A stretch of DNA of 64,000 bases from Nocardia wallacei (lineage in GTDB: Bacteria; Actinomycetota; Actinomycetes; Mycobacteriales; Mycobacteriaceae), in the NCBI RefSeq assembly GCF_029869545.1, contig NZ_JARWQD010000125.1:1-64000 (forward strand), in the 5' to 3' direction. This document shows positions 19,669-27,412 of this stretch, piece after piece (the stretch's first letter is position 1; each line of letters begins with the position of its first letter). The notes beneath the pieces were generated by a model. The model did no database searches. It saw only the letters and a list, made by a program, of their open reading frames with translations, and was not told where the DNA came from. A program made the translations under genes and the position numbers.

Positions 19669-19701
19669 TGACAGTATTAGATACTGTAATCTATACAGTA
19701 T
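19669..19701. promoter_or_regulatory. island operator, site 4 (three 9-mers, best match)
   Basis: TGACAGTAT, ATACTGTAA and ATACAGTAT are arranged in tandem with spacers TAG and TCT, an exact 12-bp period. ATACTG and CAGTAT of the last two units also form a 6-9-6 inverted repeat. It lies 31 bp upstream of the P450 start and heads the operon that contains the TetR gene. Confidence 0.78.
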
Positions 19702-19742
19702 ATCGTGGAAGGGTCTGCGGGCGCGCGGTCGCGGGGCCGTCG

Positions 19743-20528
19743 CTACGGCTGAATCGGTGTCCCGGCCGCCAGTGGTGCGACGAATCCGCCGTCGACATGG
19801 ATGTCCTGGCCGTTGATCCAGCGCGCGTCGGCCGAGCCGAGGAACGCGATCACGGGCACGATGTCGTCCACGGTGGCGTGCCTGCCGACCGTGGCCTTCA
19901 CGGTGTCGAGGACGTCCTTGCCCATCGACGTCTCGAAATCGCCGAGGATCGGAGTCTCGGTCGGCCCCGGGCTCACGGTGTTCACCCGGATTCCGTACTT
20001 CTGCCATGCCGTCGGCGCCAGCCGCTTGGCGAAGATGATCGCGGCCTGTTTCGAGGTGCTGTACACCGGATAGGCGGGGTCCTGACCCTCTTGCCAGCGT
20101 TCGACGGCGACGGCGTCGGTGGCCTCGAGCAGGCCCGAAAGGTCGTTCACGCGCTGCTGCCAGCCGAGTGCCGCCACCGAGGCGACGGTGACGATCGCGC
20201 CGCCGTGCCGCAACAGCGGCAGCATGCCCTGGGTCAGCAGCCGCATCCCGAGGTAGTTCACCTTCAGCACGTCCGCGGCGGGTGCGGTGCCCGGCACCCC
20301 GGCGACATACGCCAGCAGGTCCCAGCCCGGGCCGACGCGGTCCAGCAGAGCCGCGATGGCCGAGGCGTCGCGCAGGTCGCACTGTTCGTGCCGGGACGCC
20401 GGAGTGTCGTTGGGGCGCAGGTCGACTGCGAGCACGAAATCGCCCCGCTCGTGGAAGTGGGCGGCGGCGGCAGCGCCGATGCCCGATCCGGCGCCCACCA
20501 CGATGACCTTGCGTTTCTCGGATGCCAT
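19743..20528 (-). CDS. SDR-family oxidoreductase (3-alpha-HSD-like)
   Basis: A 261-residue short-chain dehydrogenase. It has the nucleotide site VVGAGSGIGAA, an acidic CDLRD segment, a YVAGVPG element in place of NNAG, a serine in TVASVAALG and the catalytic YSTSK. The large insert between the serine and YSTSK resembles the 3-alpha-hydroxysteroid dehydrogenase/coniferyl-alcohol dehydrogenase group. ATG at 20528 is used, since upstream codons in this frame run into the divergent promoter. It is transcribed divergently from the second P450 and ends about 40 bp before operator site 4. Confidence 0.87.
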   Translation of the reverse strand: MASEKRKVIVVGAGSGIGAAAAAHFHERGDFVLAVDLRPNDTPASRHEQCDLRDASAIAALLDRVGPGWDLLAYVAGVPGTAPAADVLKVNYLGMRLLTQGMLPLLRHGGAIVTVASVAALGWQQRVNDLSGLLEATDAVAVERWQEGQDPAYPVYSTSKQAAIIFAKRLAPTAWQKYGIRVNTVSPGPTETPILGDFETSMGKDVLDTVKATVGRHATVDDIVPVIAFLGSADARWINGQDIHVDGGFVAPLAAGTPIQP

Positions 20529-20556
20529 GGATACCACCGTTTCATGCGCCGGGGCG

Positions 20557-20604
20557 TTATAGAATGCTTGACAGTAAGGGCCACTATAAAACACTCTAGT
20601 GGCC
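20557..20604. promoter_or_regulatory. island operator site 5 (degenerate) plus 8-bp palindrome
   Basis: TTATAGAAT, TGACAGTAA and CCACTATAA are spaced by GCT and GGG with the 12-bp period of the island operator, the outer copies being weak. A separate perfect inverted repeat GGCCACTA-N10-TAGTGGCC occupies 20579-20604. TTGACA at 20568-20573 could be a plus-strand -35 element for the P450 gene. The region separates the divergent SDR and P450 genes. Confidence 0.5.
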
Positions 20605-20635
20605 GCTACAACGGCGCGGAACGGAAGAGCTGCTG

Positions 20636-21871
20636 ATGGGTATGCCGATCGTCGACGATGCCGCGAAGGTACTCGCGGAACCTGCCGCATACGCGGATGA
20701 AGTGCGGTTGCACGCCGCCTTGACCGAATTGCGCGCCAACGCACCGGTGGCGCGAGTGGAGGTGCCCTCGTACAAGCCCTTCTGGGCGATCACCAAGCAC
20801 GCCGACATCCTGGCGGTCGAGCGCGCCGACCGGCGGTTCACCAACTGGCCGCGGCCGGTGCTGATGACCGCGGCGTCGGATGAGATGCAGGCCGCGACCG
20901 GGATCCGCACGCTGATTCACATGGACGATCCCCAGCATCGGGTCGTGCGCGCCATCGCCGCGGACTGGTTCAGCCCGAAATCCATGAAGGCCATGGGGGA
21001 GCGGATCGAACAGCTCGCGAAACGCTATGTGGACCGGATGCGGGATGCGGGCGGGGAATGCGACTTCGTGCAGGAGGTCGCGGTGAACTTCCCGCTGTAC
21101 GTGATCATGTCGCTGCTCGGCGTCCCCGAGTCGGATTTTCCGCGGATGCTGAAACTCACCCAGGAACTGGTGGGCAGCGACGACGACGAACTCAAGCGCA
21201 GCGCGCCCGCCGACGAGACGATGAATTCGCTGCTGGAGATGTTCCAGTACTTCCAGCACCTGACGGCGGGCTGGCGCGAAAACCCCACGGGGGACCTGGG
21301 TTCCACGATCGCCAACGCGCGCATCGACGGCGAACCGCTGTCGGATGTGGACACCATGTCCTACTACGCCATCATCGCCACGGCCGGGCACGACACCACC
21401 AGCAGCAGCATCTCCGGCGGCCTGCGCGCGCTGATCGAACACCCCGATCAGCTGGCGCGGCTACGCGACAACCTGGACCTGATGCCGCGGGCGACCGAGG
21501 AGATCGTCCGCTGGGTCACGCCGGTCAAGGCATTCATGCGCACCGCGGCCGAGGACACCTCGGTGCGCGGCGTACCCATCGCGGCCGGGGATTCGCTGCT
21601 GCTGTCGTATGTCTCGGGGAACCGCGACGAGGACGCCTTCGAAGATCCGTTCCGCTTCGACATCGAGCGCGAGCCCAACAAACATGTCGCGTTCGGATTC
21701 GGCGTGCACTTCTGTCTCGGTGCCGGACTGGCCCGCATGGAGATCAACAAGTTCCTCGCCGAGCTGCTGCCGCGGCTGACATCGATCGAACTGAACGGTG
21801 AACCCGAACTCAGCGCAACGACTTTCGTGGGTGGGCTCAAACATCTGCCGATTCGCTACTCGCTGACATGA
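20636..21871 (+). CDS. cytochrome P450
   Basis: A 411-residue bacterial P450. The I-helix has AGHDTT (250-255) with the classical acid-alcohol pair, ExxR is E289/R292 in EEIVRWV, and the heme loop FGFGVHFC places the ligand at C360. A second ATG six bases downstream is possible; the first has GGAAGAG at a good distance. The carboxyltransferase gene follows 37 bp later on the same strand. It differs clearly from the P450 at 18427-19638, so the two probably hydroxylate different positions or intermediates. Confidence 0.94.
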   Translation: MGMPIVDDAAKVLAEPAAYADEVRLHAALTELRANAPVARVEVPSYKPFWAITKHADILAVERADRRFTNWPRPVLMTAASDEMQAATGIRTLIHMDDPQHRVVRAIAADWFSPKSMKAMGERIEQLAKRYVDRMRDAGGECDFVQEVAVNFPLYVIMSLLGVPESDFPRMLKLTQELVGSDDDELKRSAPADETMNSLLEMFQYFQHLTAGWRENPTGDLGSTIANARIDGEPLSDVDTMSYYAIIATAGHDTTSSSISGGLRALIEHPDQLARLRDNLDLMPRATEEIVRWVTPVKAFMRTAAEDTSVRGVPIAAGDSLLLSYVSGNRDEDAFEDPFRFDIEREPNKHVAFGFGVHFCLGAGLARMEINKFLAELLPRLTSIELNGEPELSATTFVGGLKHLPIRYSLT

Positions 21872-21908
21872 GCGGCGGCGGCGCCGGATCAACTGACGAG
21901 GATGTGTC

Positions 21909-23405
21909 ATGACGAATGCTCAGACCTGGAAGGAAACGCTCGAGGATCTCGAGCGCCGCCGGGAACGCGTGCGGGCGATGGGCGGGCCCGAGCGGGTCGC
22001 CAAGCACCGCGGGAAGGGCAAGCTCGACGCCAGGGGGCGCATCGAGCACCTGTTGGATCCGGGTACGTTCCAGGAGTTCGGAACCCTCGTGGGCGGCGAG
22101 GTCGCGGCCGACGCGATCGTGACGGGCTCGGGGCAGATCAACGGCTTCCCGGTGATGGTCGGTGCGGAGGACTTCACGACCCTGGCCGGGACCATCGCGC
22201 CGGGTAGCAACTCCAAACGCTACCGGCTGGCCGAACTCGCGGTGCGGAACAAGGTGCCGCTGGTGATGTTGCTGGAGGGCGCGGGCTTCCGGGCCACCGG
22301 CAATCATTATGGGCGCACCCCAACGGATCTGCTGGCCCAGGCGCGGTGCTCCGGCCGGGTTCCGATGGTCACCGGCGTGCTCGGTCCCTCGGCCGGGCAC
22401 GGTGCGCTGGTCGCACCGGTGTCCGATTTCGCGATCATGAGCCGCCAGGGCGCGATCTTCACCGCCGGGCCGCCGGTGGTGAAAGTGTCCACGGGAGAAG
22501 ACGTTTCGAAGGAGGACCTCGGCGGCCCGGATATCGCGCTGCCGAGCGGGGTGATCCACAATGTGGCCGACACGGACGAGGACGTCCTCGACGAGATCCG
22601 CCGCTATCTGTCCTACTTCCCCCCGAGCGCATGGTCGTATCCGCCCGTGTACCTGCCCGACGATTCCACCGGGCCGCGGGCGACGCCGGAACTGCTCGAC
22701 ATCATCTCCCGCGACAATCAGCACACCTACGATATGCGCGCCGTGCTGGACGTGGTCTTCGACGGCACCGACTGGTTCGAGGTGCAGCCCGGATTCGGCG
22801 GGGCGATCATCTGCGCCCTCGCCCATCTCGGCGGCCATCCGGTGGCCGTGGTGGCCAACCAGCCGCAGGTGCTGGCGGGCTCGATCGATTCCGACGCCGC
22901 CGACAAGGCCGCCCACTTCATCTCCGTGGCGGACGCCTTCCATCTGCCGATCATCTTCCTGGCCGACAATCCGGGCATGCTGCCGGGGAGCGAGTCCGAA
23001 CAGCAGGGTGTATTGCGCAGTGGTGCAAGGATGTTCGTCGCGCAGACCGCGGCGACCACGCTGAAGGTGCATCTGACGCTGCGCAAGGCGTACGGGTTCG
23101 GCTCCATGGTGATGTCCCTGATCGGTTTCGACGGCCAGGAGTCGACCTTCGCCTACCCGGGGGCGACCATGGGCGCCATGGGCGCGGCGGCGCTGAGCAA
23201 TGCCTCGCAGGCCGAGGAGGATCTCGCGGCCGCATTGCGTGACATGGAGCTGCGGGCCTCGTACCACTCCGCCGAGCACATGGGGTTCGACGAACTCGTC
23301 AGCCCCGAGGAGACGCGAAACGTCTTGCTGCGGTCCGTACAGCGCGGCATCTACGCCCGGCAGGCTGCCGCCGAGCCGGTGAACCGCACCGCCATCATGC
23401 CCTGA
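21909..23405 (+). CDS. acyl-CoA carboxylase carboxyltransferase (beta-type) subunit
   Basis: A 498-residue carboxyltransferase with the two crotonase-like halves typical of propionyl-/methylcrotonyl-CoA carboxylase beta subunits. The N-terminal part begins with the usual helix and GKGKLDARGRIEHLLDPG; the C-terminal half contains FLADNPGMLPG and AYGFGSMVM. The enzyme normally needs a biotinylated alpha subunit, which is not in the window, so it either borrows one from elsewhere or acts as a decarboxylase or CoA-ester carboxyltransferase of another kind. A hairpin directly follows the stop codon. Confidence 0.88.
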   Translation: MTNAQTWKETLEDLERRRERVRAMGGPERVAKHRGKGKLDARGRIEHLLDPGTFQEFGTLVGGEVAADAIVTGSGQINGFPVMVGAEDFTTLAGTIAPGSNSKRYRLAELAVRNKVPLVMLLEGAGFRATGNHYGRTPTDLLAQARCSGRVPMVTGVLGPSAGHGALVAPVSDFAIMSRQGAIFTAGPPVVKVSTGEDVSKEDLGGPDIALPSGVIHNVADTDEDVLDEIRRYLSYFPPSAWSYPPVYLPDDSTGPRATPELLDIISRDNQHTYDMRAVLDVVFDGTDWFEVQPGFGGAIICALAHLGGHPVAVVANQPQVLAGSIDSDAADKAAHFISVADAFHLPIIFLADNPGMLPGSESEQQGVLRSGARMFVAQTAATTLKVHLTLRKAYGFGSMVMSLIGFDGQESTFAYPGATMGAMGAAALSNASQAEEDLAAALRDMELRASYHSAEHMGFDELVSPEETRNVLLRSVQRGIYARQAAAEPVNRTAIMP

Positions 23406-23424
23406 CCGCCTCGCGGGGAGGCGG
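23406..23424 (+). terminator. possible hairpin terminator
   Basis: CCGCCTC and GAGGCGG form a perfect 7-bp stem with a GCGGG loop starting at the first base after the carboxyltransferase stop codon. No T-tract follows, as is common for actinobacterial terminators. It would separate the P450-carboxyltransferase unit from the next operon. Confidence 0.5.
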
Positions 23425-23478
23425 TACCCGAATCCGAATACCGAGGCCCGACGGCCGATCGGACCCTTGTGCAACGCA

Positions 23479-23499
23479 CTACCGATAGGTATACAGTAG
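23479..23499. promoter_or_regulatory. island operator, site 6
   Basis: CTACCGATA and ATACAGTAG separated by GGT follow the 12-bp-period pattern. CTACCG and CAGTAG are a 5-of-6 inverted repeat with a 9-bp spacer, the same geometry as at sites 3 and 4. It lies 137 bp upstream of the ten-gene operon that starts at 23636. Confidence 0.6.
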
Positions 23500-23510
23500 A
23501 CATATCTATT

Positions 23511-23583
23511 CGACCTGCGGCAGGTCGTTCGACAGCAGGAGGTGGCGCCTGAGATGGACTGTCACACCGCACTATTCGGCTAG
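23511..23583 (+). promoter_or_regulatory. leader with 7-bp palindrome and possible 9-codon upstream frame
   Basis: CGACCTG-CGG-CAGGTCG at 23511-23527 is a perfect inverted repeat just downstream of operator site 6. AGGAGG then precedes an ATG at 23554 that opens a nine-codon frame (MDCHTALFG) ending at 23583. Whether this is a translated leader or chance is not decidable from sequence. Confidence 0.3.
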
Positions 23584-23635
23584 GTCGGCTGCCGGACACC
23601 CCTGAACGACCATCTGGCGAACTGGAAGGACGCTG

Positions 23636-24841
23636 ATGACTGCGCTCGACTACAAGGCGATCGACGTCGACAACCATTACTACGAACCGCTCGACGCGTT
23701 CACCCGGCACCTGGACAAGAAGTTCCGGCGGCGCGGCGTGCAGATCGTCCAGGACGGCAAATACCACACGGCGATCATCGGCGACCGGGTGAACCGGTTC
23801 ATTCCGAACCCGACCTTCGATCCGATCATCGTGCCGGGGTGCCTGGATCTGATCTTCCGCGGCCAGGTTCCCGAGGGCGTGGATCCGGCGACGCTGATGA
23901 AGGTCGAGAGCCTGGAACTGCGGCCGGAATACCGCGACCGCCAGGCCCGCGCCGCCGTGGTCGAGAAGCAGGGGATCGAGACGATCTTCATGTTCCCGAC
24001 CTTCGGCTGCGGGGTCGAGGAGGCCCTCAAGGACGACGTGGAGGCGGCGATGGCGTCGCTGCACGCGTTCAACCTGTGGCTCGACGAGGACTGGGGTTTC
24101 GATCGGCCCGACCATCGGATCCTCGCCGCGCCGATGATCTCGCTGGCCGATCCCGAGGCAGCCGTCGCGGAGGTGGATTTCGTGCTGGAACGCGGCGCAC
24201 GGGTCGTCCACATCCGGCCCGCCCCCGTGCCGGGTACGGGCAAGCCGCGCTCGCTCGGCCACCGCGCACACGATCCCGTGTGGGCGCGGCTGGCGGAGGC
24301 GAACGTGCCGGTCGCATTCCACCTGGGCGACAGCGGGTATCTGAAGATCGCCGCCATGTGGGGTGGGAAGGACACCTTCGAGCCCTTCGGCGGGCCCGGC
24401 GACGCGCTGGACAAGATCCTCGTCGACGACCGCGCCATTCACGACACGATGGCCTCGATGATCATTCACGGCGTCTTCGACCGCCATCCGGCGCTGCGGG
24501 TCGCCAGTATCGAGAACGGCTCGGACTTCGTGCATCGGCTGTGCAAGCGAATGAAGAAGCTGGCCAACCAATCTCCGAAATCGTTCCCCAACGACCCGGT
24601 CGACACTCTGCGCGAGCATGTGTGGGTAGCGCCCTACTACGAGGACGACCTGCCCGCGCTGAAGGAGAAGATCGGCGCCGAGCGCATCCTCTTCGGTTCG
24701 GACTGGCCGCACGGCGAGGGGCTGGAGGAGCCGGTGGCCTTCACCGACGAGCTGACCGCCTTCGACGCGGCCGACGTGCGAAAGATCATGCGCGACAACG
24801 CTCTCGAATTCCTGGGCGTGCCCGTCGCGGCGGCCGCGTGA
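23636..24841 (+). CDS. amidohydrolase family protein (ACMSD-like)
   Basis: A 401-residue TIM-barrel metal hydrolase of the amidohydrolase-2 (ACMSD) class, which contains decarboxylases, hydratases and ring-opening hydrolases. The N-terminal metal motif reads DVDNHYYEP instead of DxHxH, FHLGDSGY carries the next histidine and FGSDWPHGEG the late aspartate and histidine. It starts a long plus-strand operon, with GGAAGGA before its ATG. A closely similar protein is encoded at 29704-30930. It probably acts on a cyclic CoA ester or free acid of the pathway; which bond it attacks is unknown. Confidence 0.88.
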   Translation: MTALDYKAIDVDNHYYEPLDAFTRHLDKKFRRRGVQIVQDGKYHTAIIGDRVNRFIPNPTFDPIIVPGCLDLIFRGQVPEGVDPATLMKVESLELRPEYRDRQARAAVVEKQGIETIFMFPTFGCGVEEALKDDVEAAMASLHAFNLWLDEDWGFDRPDHRILAAPMISLADPEAAVAEVDFVLERGARVVHIRPAPVPGTGKPRSLGHRAHDPVWARLAEANVPVAFHLGDSGYLKIAAMWGGKDTFEPFGGPGDALDKILVDDRAIHDTMASMIIHGVFDRHPALRVASIENGSDFVHRLCKRMKKLANQSPKSFPNDPVDTLREHVWVAPYYEDDLPALKEKIGAERILFGSDWPHGEGLEEPVAFTDELTAFDAADVRKIMRDNALEFLGVPVAAAA

Positions 24842-24864
24842 GAGCACAGCGAGGAGCCGCGGTG

Positions 24865-24912
24865 ATGAGTAAGCGACCGATCGTGGGCGCCGGTATCGGG
24901 GGGCCTCGTTGA
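24865..24912 (+). pseudogene. 15-codon remnant resembling an FAD monooxygenase N-terminus
   Basis: The 15-residue reading frame MSKRPIVGAGIGGPR has its own GAGGAG ribosome-binding site and ends in a TGA overlapping the start of the ligase gene. The core VGAGIGG is the FAD-binding GxGxxG motif that opens flavoprotein monooxygenases, and it sits at the usual distance from the start methionine. The simplest reading is an internal deletion that removed almost all of such a gene while keeping its start and its overlap with the next gene. It could also be a chance or regulatory small frame. Confidence 0.4.
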
Positions 24913-26549
24913 GCGAATGGAGTATCGGGGCCGTCTTCGACGCTGTCGCGGAGGCGGTTCCGGATCGGACGATGACCGTCTGCGGTTCCCGGAGAACTAC
25001 ATTCGGCGAGTCGGCGCTGCGGACCCGCCGGTTCGCCAACTTCCTGGCGGACCGCGGATTCGGGGAGCACACACCCCGGCACGAGCTCGCCCGGTGGGAG
25101 TGTGGTCAGGACCGCGTAGCGCTGCTCATGCGCAGCGACATGTACCTCGACGTGCTGATCGGCTGCGCGAAGGCCCGCGTCGTCCCGGTGAACGTCAACT
25201 ACCACTACACCCCGCGCGAGATACGGGAACTGCTGGCGTACGTCCGGCCGCGCGGGATCGTCTACCACCGGTCGTTCGGGCCGATCGTGTCCGAGGCGGC
25301 GCCGGACGACGTGGAACTGCTGGTGTCGATCGAAGACGGCAGCGACACCACCGAACTCGCCGACGCGGTGCCGTTCGACTCCGCCGTGCGGCAGGGTGAT
25401 GCCGATCGGGTGATCGCGACGACACCCGACGATCTGGTCATGCTGTGCACCGGCGGCACCACCGGGCGGCCCAAAGGGGTGCTGTGGCGGCAGAGCGATA
25501 TGTACGTGTCCTCGATGAACGGGGCCGACCACGAATCCGCAACGGCTCTACAGGATCTCGCGCGGGCGACCGGGCACGTCTGGTTCGCGGTATCGCCGCT
25601 GTCGCACGCCGCCGGAATCTGGACCGCGTTCGCCGGACTGCTGGCCGGGCAGACCATCGTGCTGTACGACGATCGTCACTCCTTCGATCCGCGCGTCGCC
25701 CTGGAGATCGCGCAGCGCGAGCGGGCCGCGCTGATGACGATCGTCGGCGACGCCTACGCCGGTCCGCTGGTCCGCGAGCTGCGCTCGGGTCGCTACGACC
25801 TGTCGTCGCTGCTGGCCATCGGGACCGGGGGAGCGGCAACCAACCCGATCCACAAACACGAACTGCTGGAACTGCTTCCGCACGTCTATCTGGTCGAGGG
25901 CTACGGCGCGACGGAGACCGGCGGTATGGCCTTCGGGCGCAGCCGCCACGGCGCCGAGGTCGAGACGTTCGCCCCGGGGCCGGGTGCGACGGCGGTGTCG
26001 CAGGACCGCACCCGCTTTCTCGAACCCGGGGATACGGAGATCGGATGGGCCGCCAGGACCGGCCGGGTCCCGCTCGGATATTTCGACGACCGCGAGGCCA
26101 CCGAGCGCACATTTCCGGAGATCGACGGGCAGCGGATGGCCATACCCGGCGACCGGGCGACCATCGATGCCGACGGCACCCTGCGGTTGCTGGGCCGCGA
26201 TTCGCTGGTGGTCAACACCGGCGGGGAGAAGGTCTTCGTCGAAGAGGTCGAAGAGGTGTTGCGGGCGCAGCCGGGAGTGGCCGACGCGCTGGTGGTGGGC
26301 CGGGCGAGCCCCCGCTGGGGTCAGGAGGTCGTCGCGCTGGTATGCCGCGCGCCGGATGACGCGATCACGGGCCTCGCGCTGCGGCAGGTGTGCAAGAGCG
26401 AGCTGGCCGGATTCAAGGTGCCGAAGGAATTCATTTTCGTGGCGGAGATCCGCCGCCTCGGAAACGGAAAACCGGACTACCGATGGGCCGCGAAACGGGT
26501 GGTCGCGGGAGTTCCCGGAGAAGTCGGGTCGGAGGAGATCGGGGCATGA
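24909..26549 (+). CDS. acyl-CoA ligase (FadD17/FadD19-like)
   Basis: A 546-residue ANL-superfamily acyl-CoA synthetase. The P-loop CTGGTTGRPKG is followed by VLWRQSDMY, and the late motifs are VNTGGEKVFVEEVE and the lysine region LGNGKPDYRW, the same subtype as the ligase at 8837-10507. The start is TTG at 24909, whose TTGA overlaps the stop of a 15-codon remnant. It overlaps the next amidohydrolase gene by ATGA. It would provide CoA activation for the oxidation cluster that follows in the same operon. Confidence 0.91.
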   Translation: MSEWSIGAVFDAVAEAVPDRTMTVCGSRRTTFGESALRTRRFANFLADRGFGEHTPRHELARWECGQDRVALLMRSDMYLDVLIGCAKARVVPVNVNYHYTPREIRELLAYVRPRGIVYHRSFGPIVSEAAPDDVELLVSIEDGSDTTELADAVPFDSAVRQGDADRVIATTPDDLVMLCTGGTTGRPKGVLWRQSDMYVSSMNGADHESATALQDLARATGHVWFAVSPLSHAAGIWTAFAGLLAGQTIVLYDDRHSFDPRVALEIAQRERAALMTIVGDAYAGPLVRELRSGRYDLSSLLAIGTGGAATNPIHKHELLELLPHVYLVEGYGATETGGMAFGRSRHGAEVETFAPGPGATAVSQDRTRFLEPGDTEIGWAARTGRVPLGYFDDREATERTFPEIDGQRMAIPGDRATIDADGTLRLLGRDSLVVNTGGEKVFVEEVEEVLRAQPGVADALVVGRASPRWGQEVVALVCRAPDDAITGLALRQVCKSELAGFKVPKEFIFVAEIRRLGNGKPDYRWAAKRVVAGVPGEVGSEEIGA

Positions 26550-27409
26550 CTGTGCGCAAGGTGATCGACTGCCTGGTGAACGTCCATTTCGGGGAACGTG
26601 AGCAGCCGTCGTGGATGCTGAAGGTCCGTGACGACTACTTCAAGGGCCCGGCATCGCTGTACGAGCAGGTCGACATGGCGGAACTGCTCGACGAAATGGA
26701 TGAGCAGGGTGTCGAGAAGGCCGTCCTGATGTATTCGATGGCGAAGCCGTCGACTACCGCGCTGAAGTTCGCGGAGGCGCGGCCGGACCGATTCTCGCTG
26801 GCGCTCAACGGAGTCGACCTGTTACACCCCGTGGCGTCCCTGCGTGAACTCGACGCGCTGGTGCGCGATCTTCCGGTGGCCTATACGGCCGTGGGGCCGA
26901 GTTTCTGGGGTGATGGGCAGTACCCGCCGACCGATGCGGCCTACTATCCGCTGTACTACAAATGCGCCGAACTCGGTCTGCCGCTCTGCATGAATACCGG
27001 TCTCCCGGGCCCGCCGATTCCGGGCGAGGTGCAGAATCCGATCTATCTCGATCGGGTGTGCTACCGATTCCCCGAGCTGCGCCTGTGCATGATCCACGGC
27101 GCGGATCCGTGGTGGGACACCGCGATTCGCCTTCTCATGAAGTACGAGAATCTTCGCCTCATGACCTCGGCCTGGTCCCCCAAGCGGCTTCCGGAGAGTT
27201 TGCTGCACTACATGCGGACGCGGGGGAAGCAGAAGGTGATCTTCGGCTCCGATTGGCCCGTCCTCCGCATGCGCCGGGTGGTGCCGGAGGCGCTGGCGCT
27301 CGATCTGCCGGAGGACGCGCTGGACAACTATCTCTACGCCAACGCACAGGAATTCCTTTTCGCCGAGCGATCCGCGAGCGACGGCGCTGCCCGCCGGAAC
27401 GAGGAGTGA
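26546..27409 (+). CDS. amidohydrolase family protein
   Basis: A 287-residue, compact member of the amidohydrolase-2 class. The N-terminal metal motif is degenerate (KVIDCLVNVHFG), MIHGADPWWD carries the mid histidine and the late segment is FGSDWPVLRM, keeping the aspartate but losing the following histidine of the related proteins. It is shorter than the other three amidohydrolases of the island and the most divergent in metal ligands, so catalysis may differ or it may be a partner subunit. ATG at 26546 overlaps the ligase stop, with GGAGGAG upstream. Confidence 0.82.
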   Translation: MTVRKVIDCLVNVHFGEREQPSWMLKVRDDYFKGPASLYEQVDMAELLDEMDEQGVEKAVLMYSMAKPSTTALKFAEARPDRFSLALNGVDLLHPVASLRELDALVRDLPVAYTAVGPSFWGDGQYPPTDAAYYPLYYKCAELGLPLCMNTGLPGPPIPGEVQNPIYLDRVCYRFPELRLCMIHGADPWWDTAIRLLMKYENLRLMTSAWSPKRLPESLLHYMRTRGKQKVIFGSDWPVLRMRRVVPEALALDLPEDALDNYLYANAQEFLFAERSASDGAARRNEE

Positions 27410-27412
27410 ACA

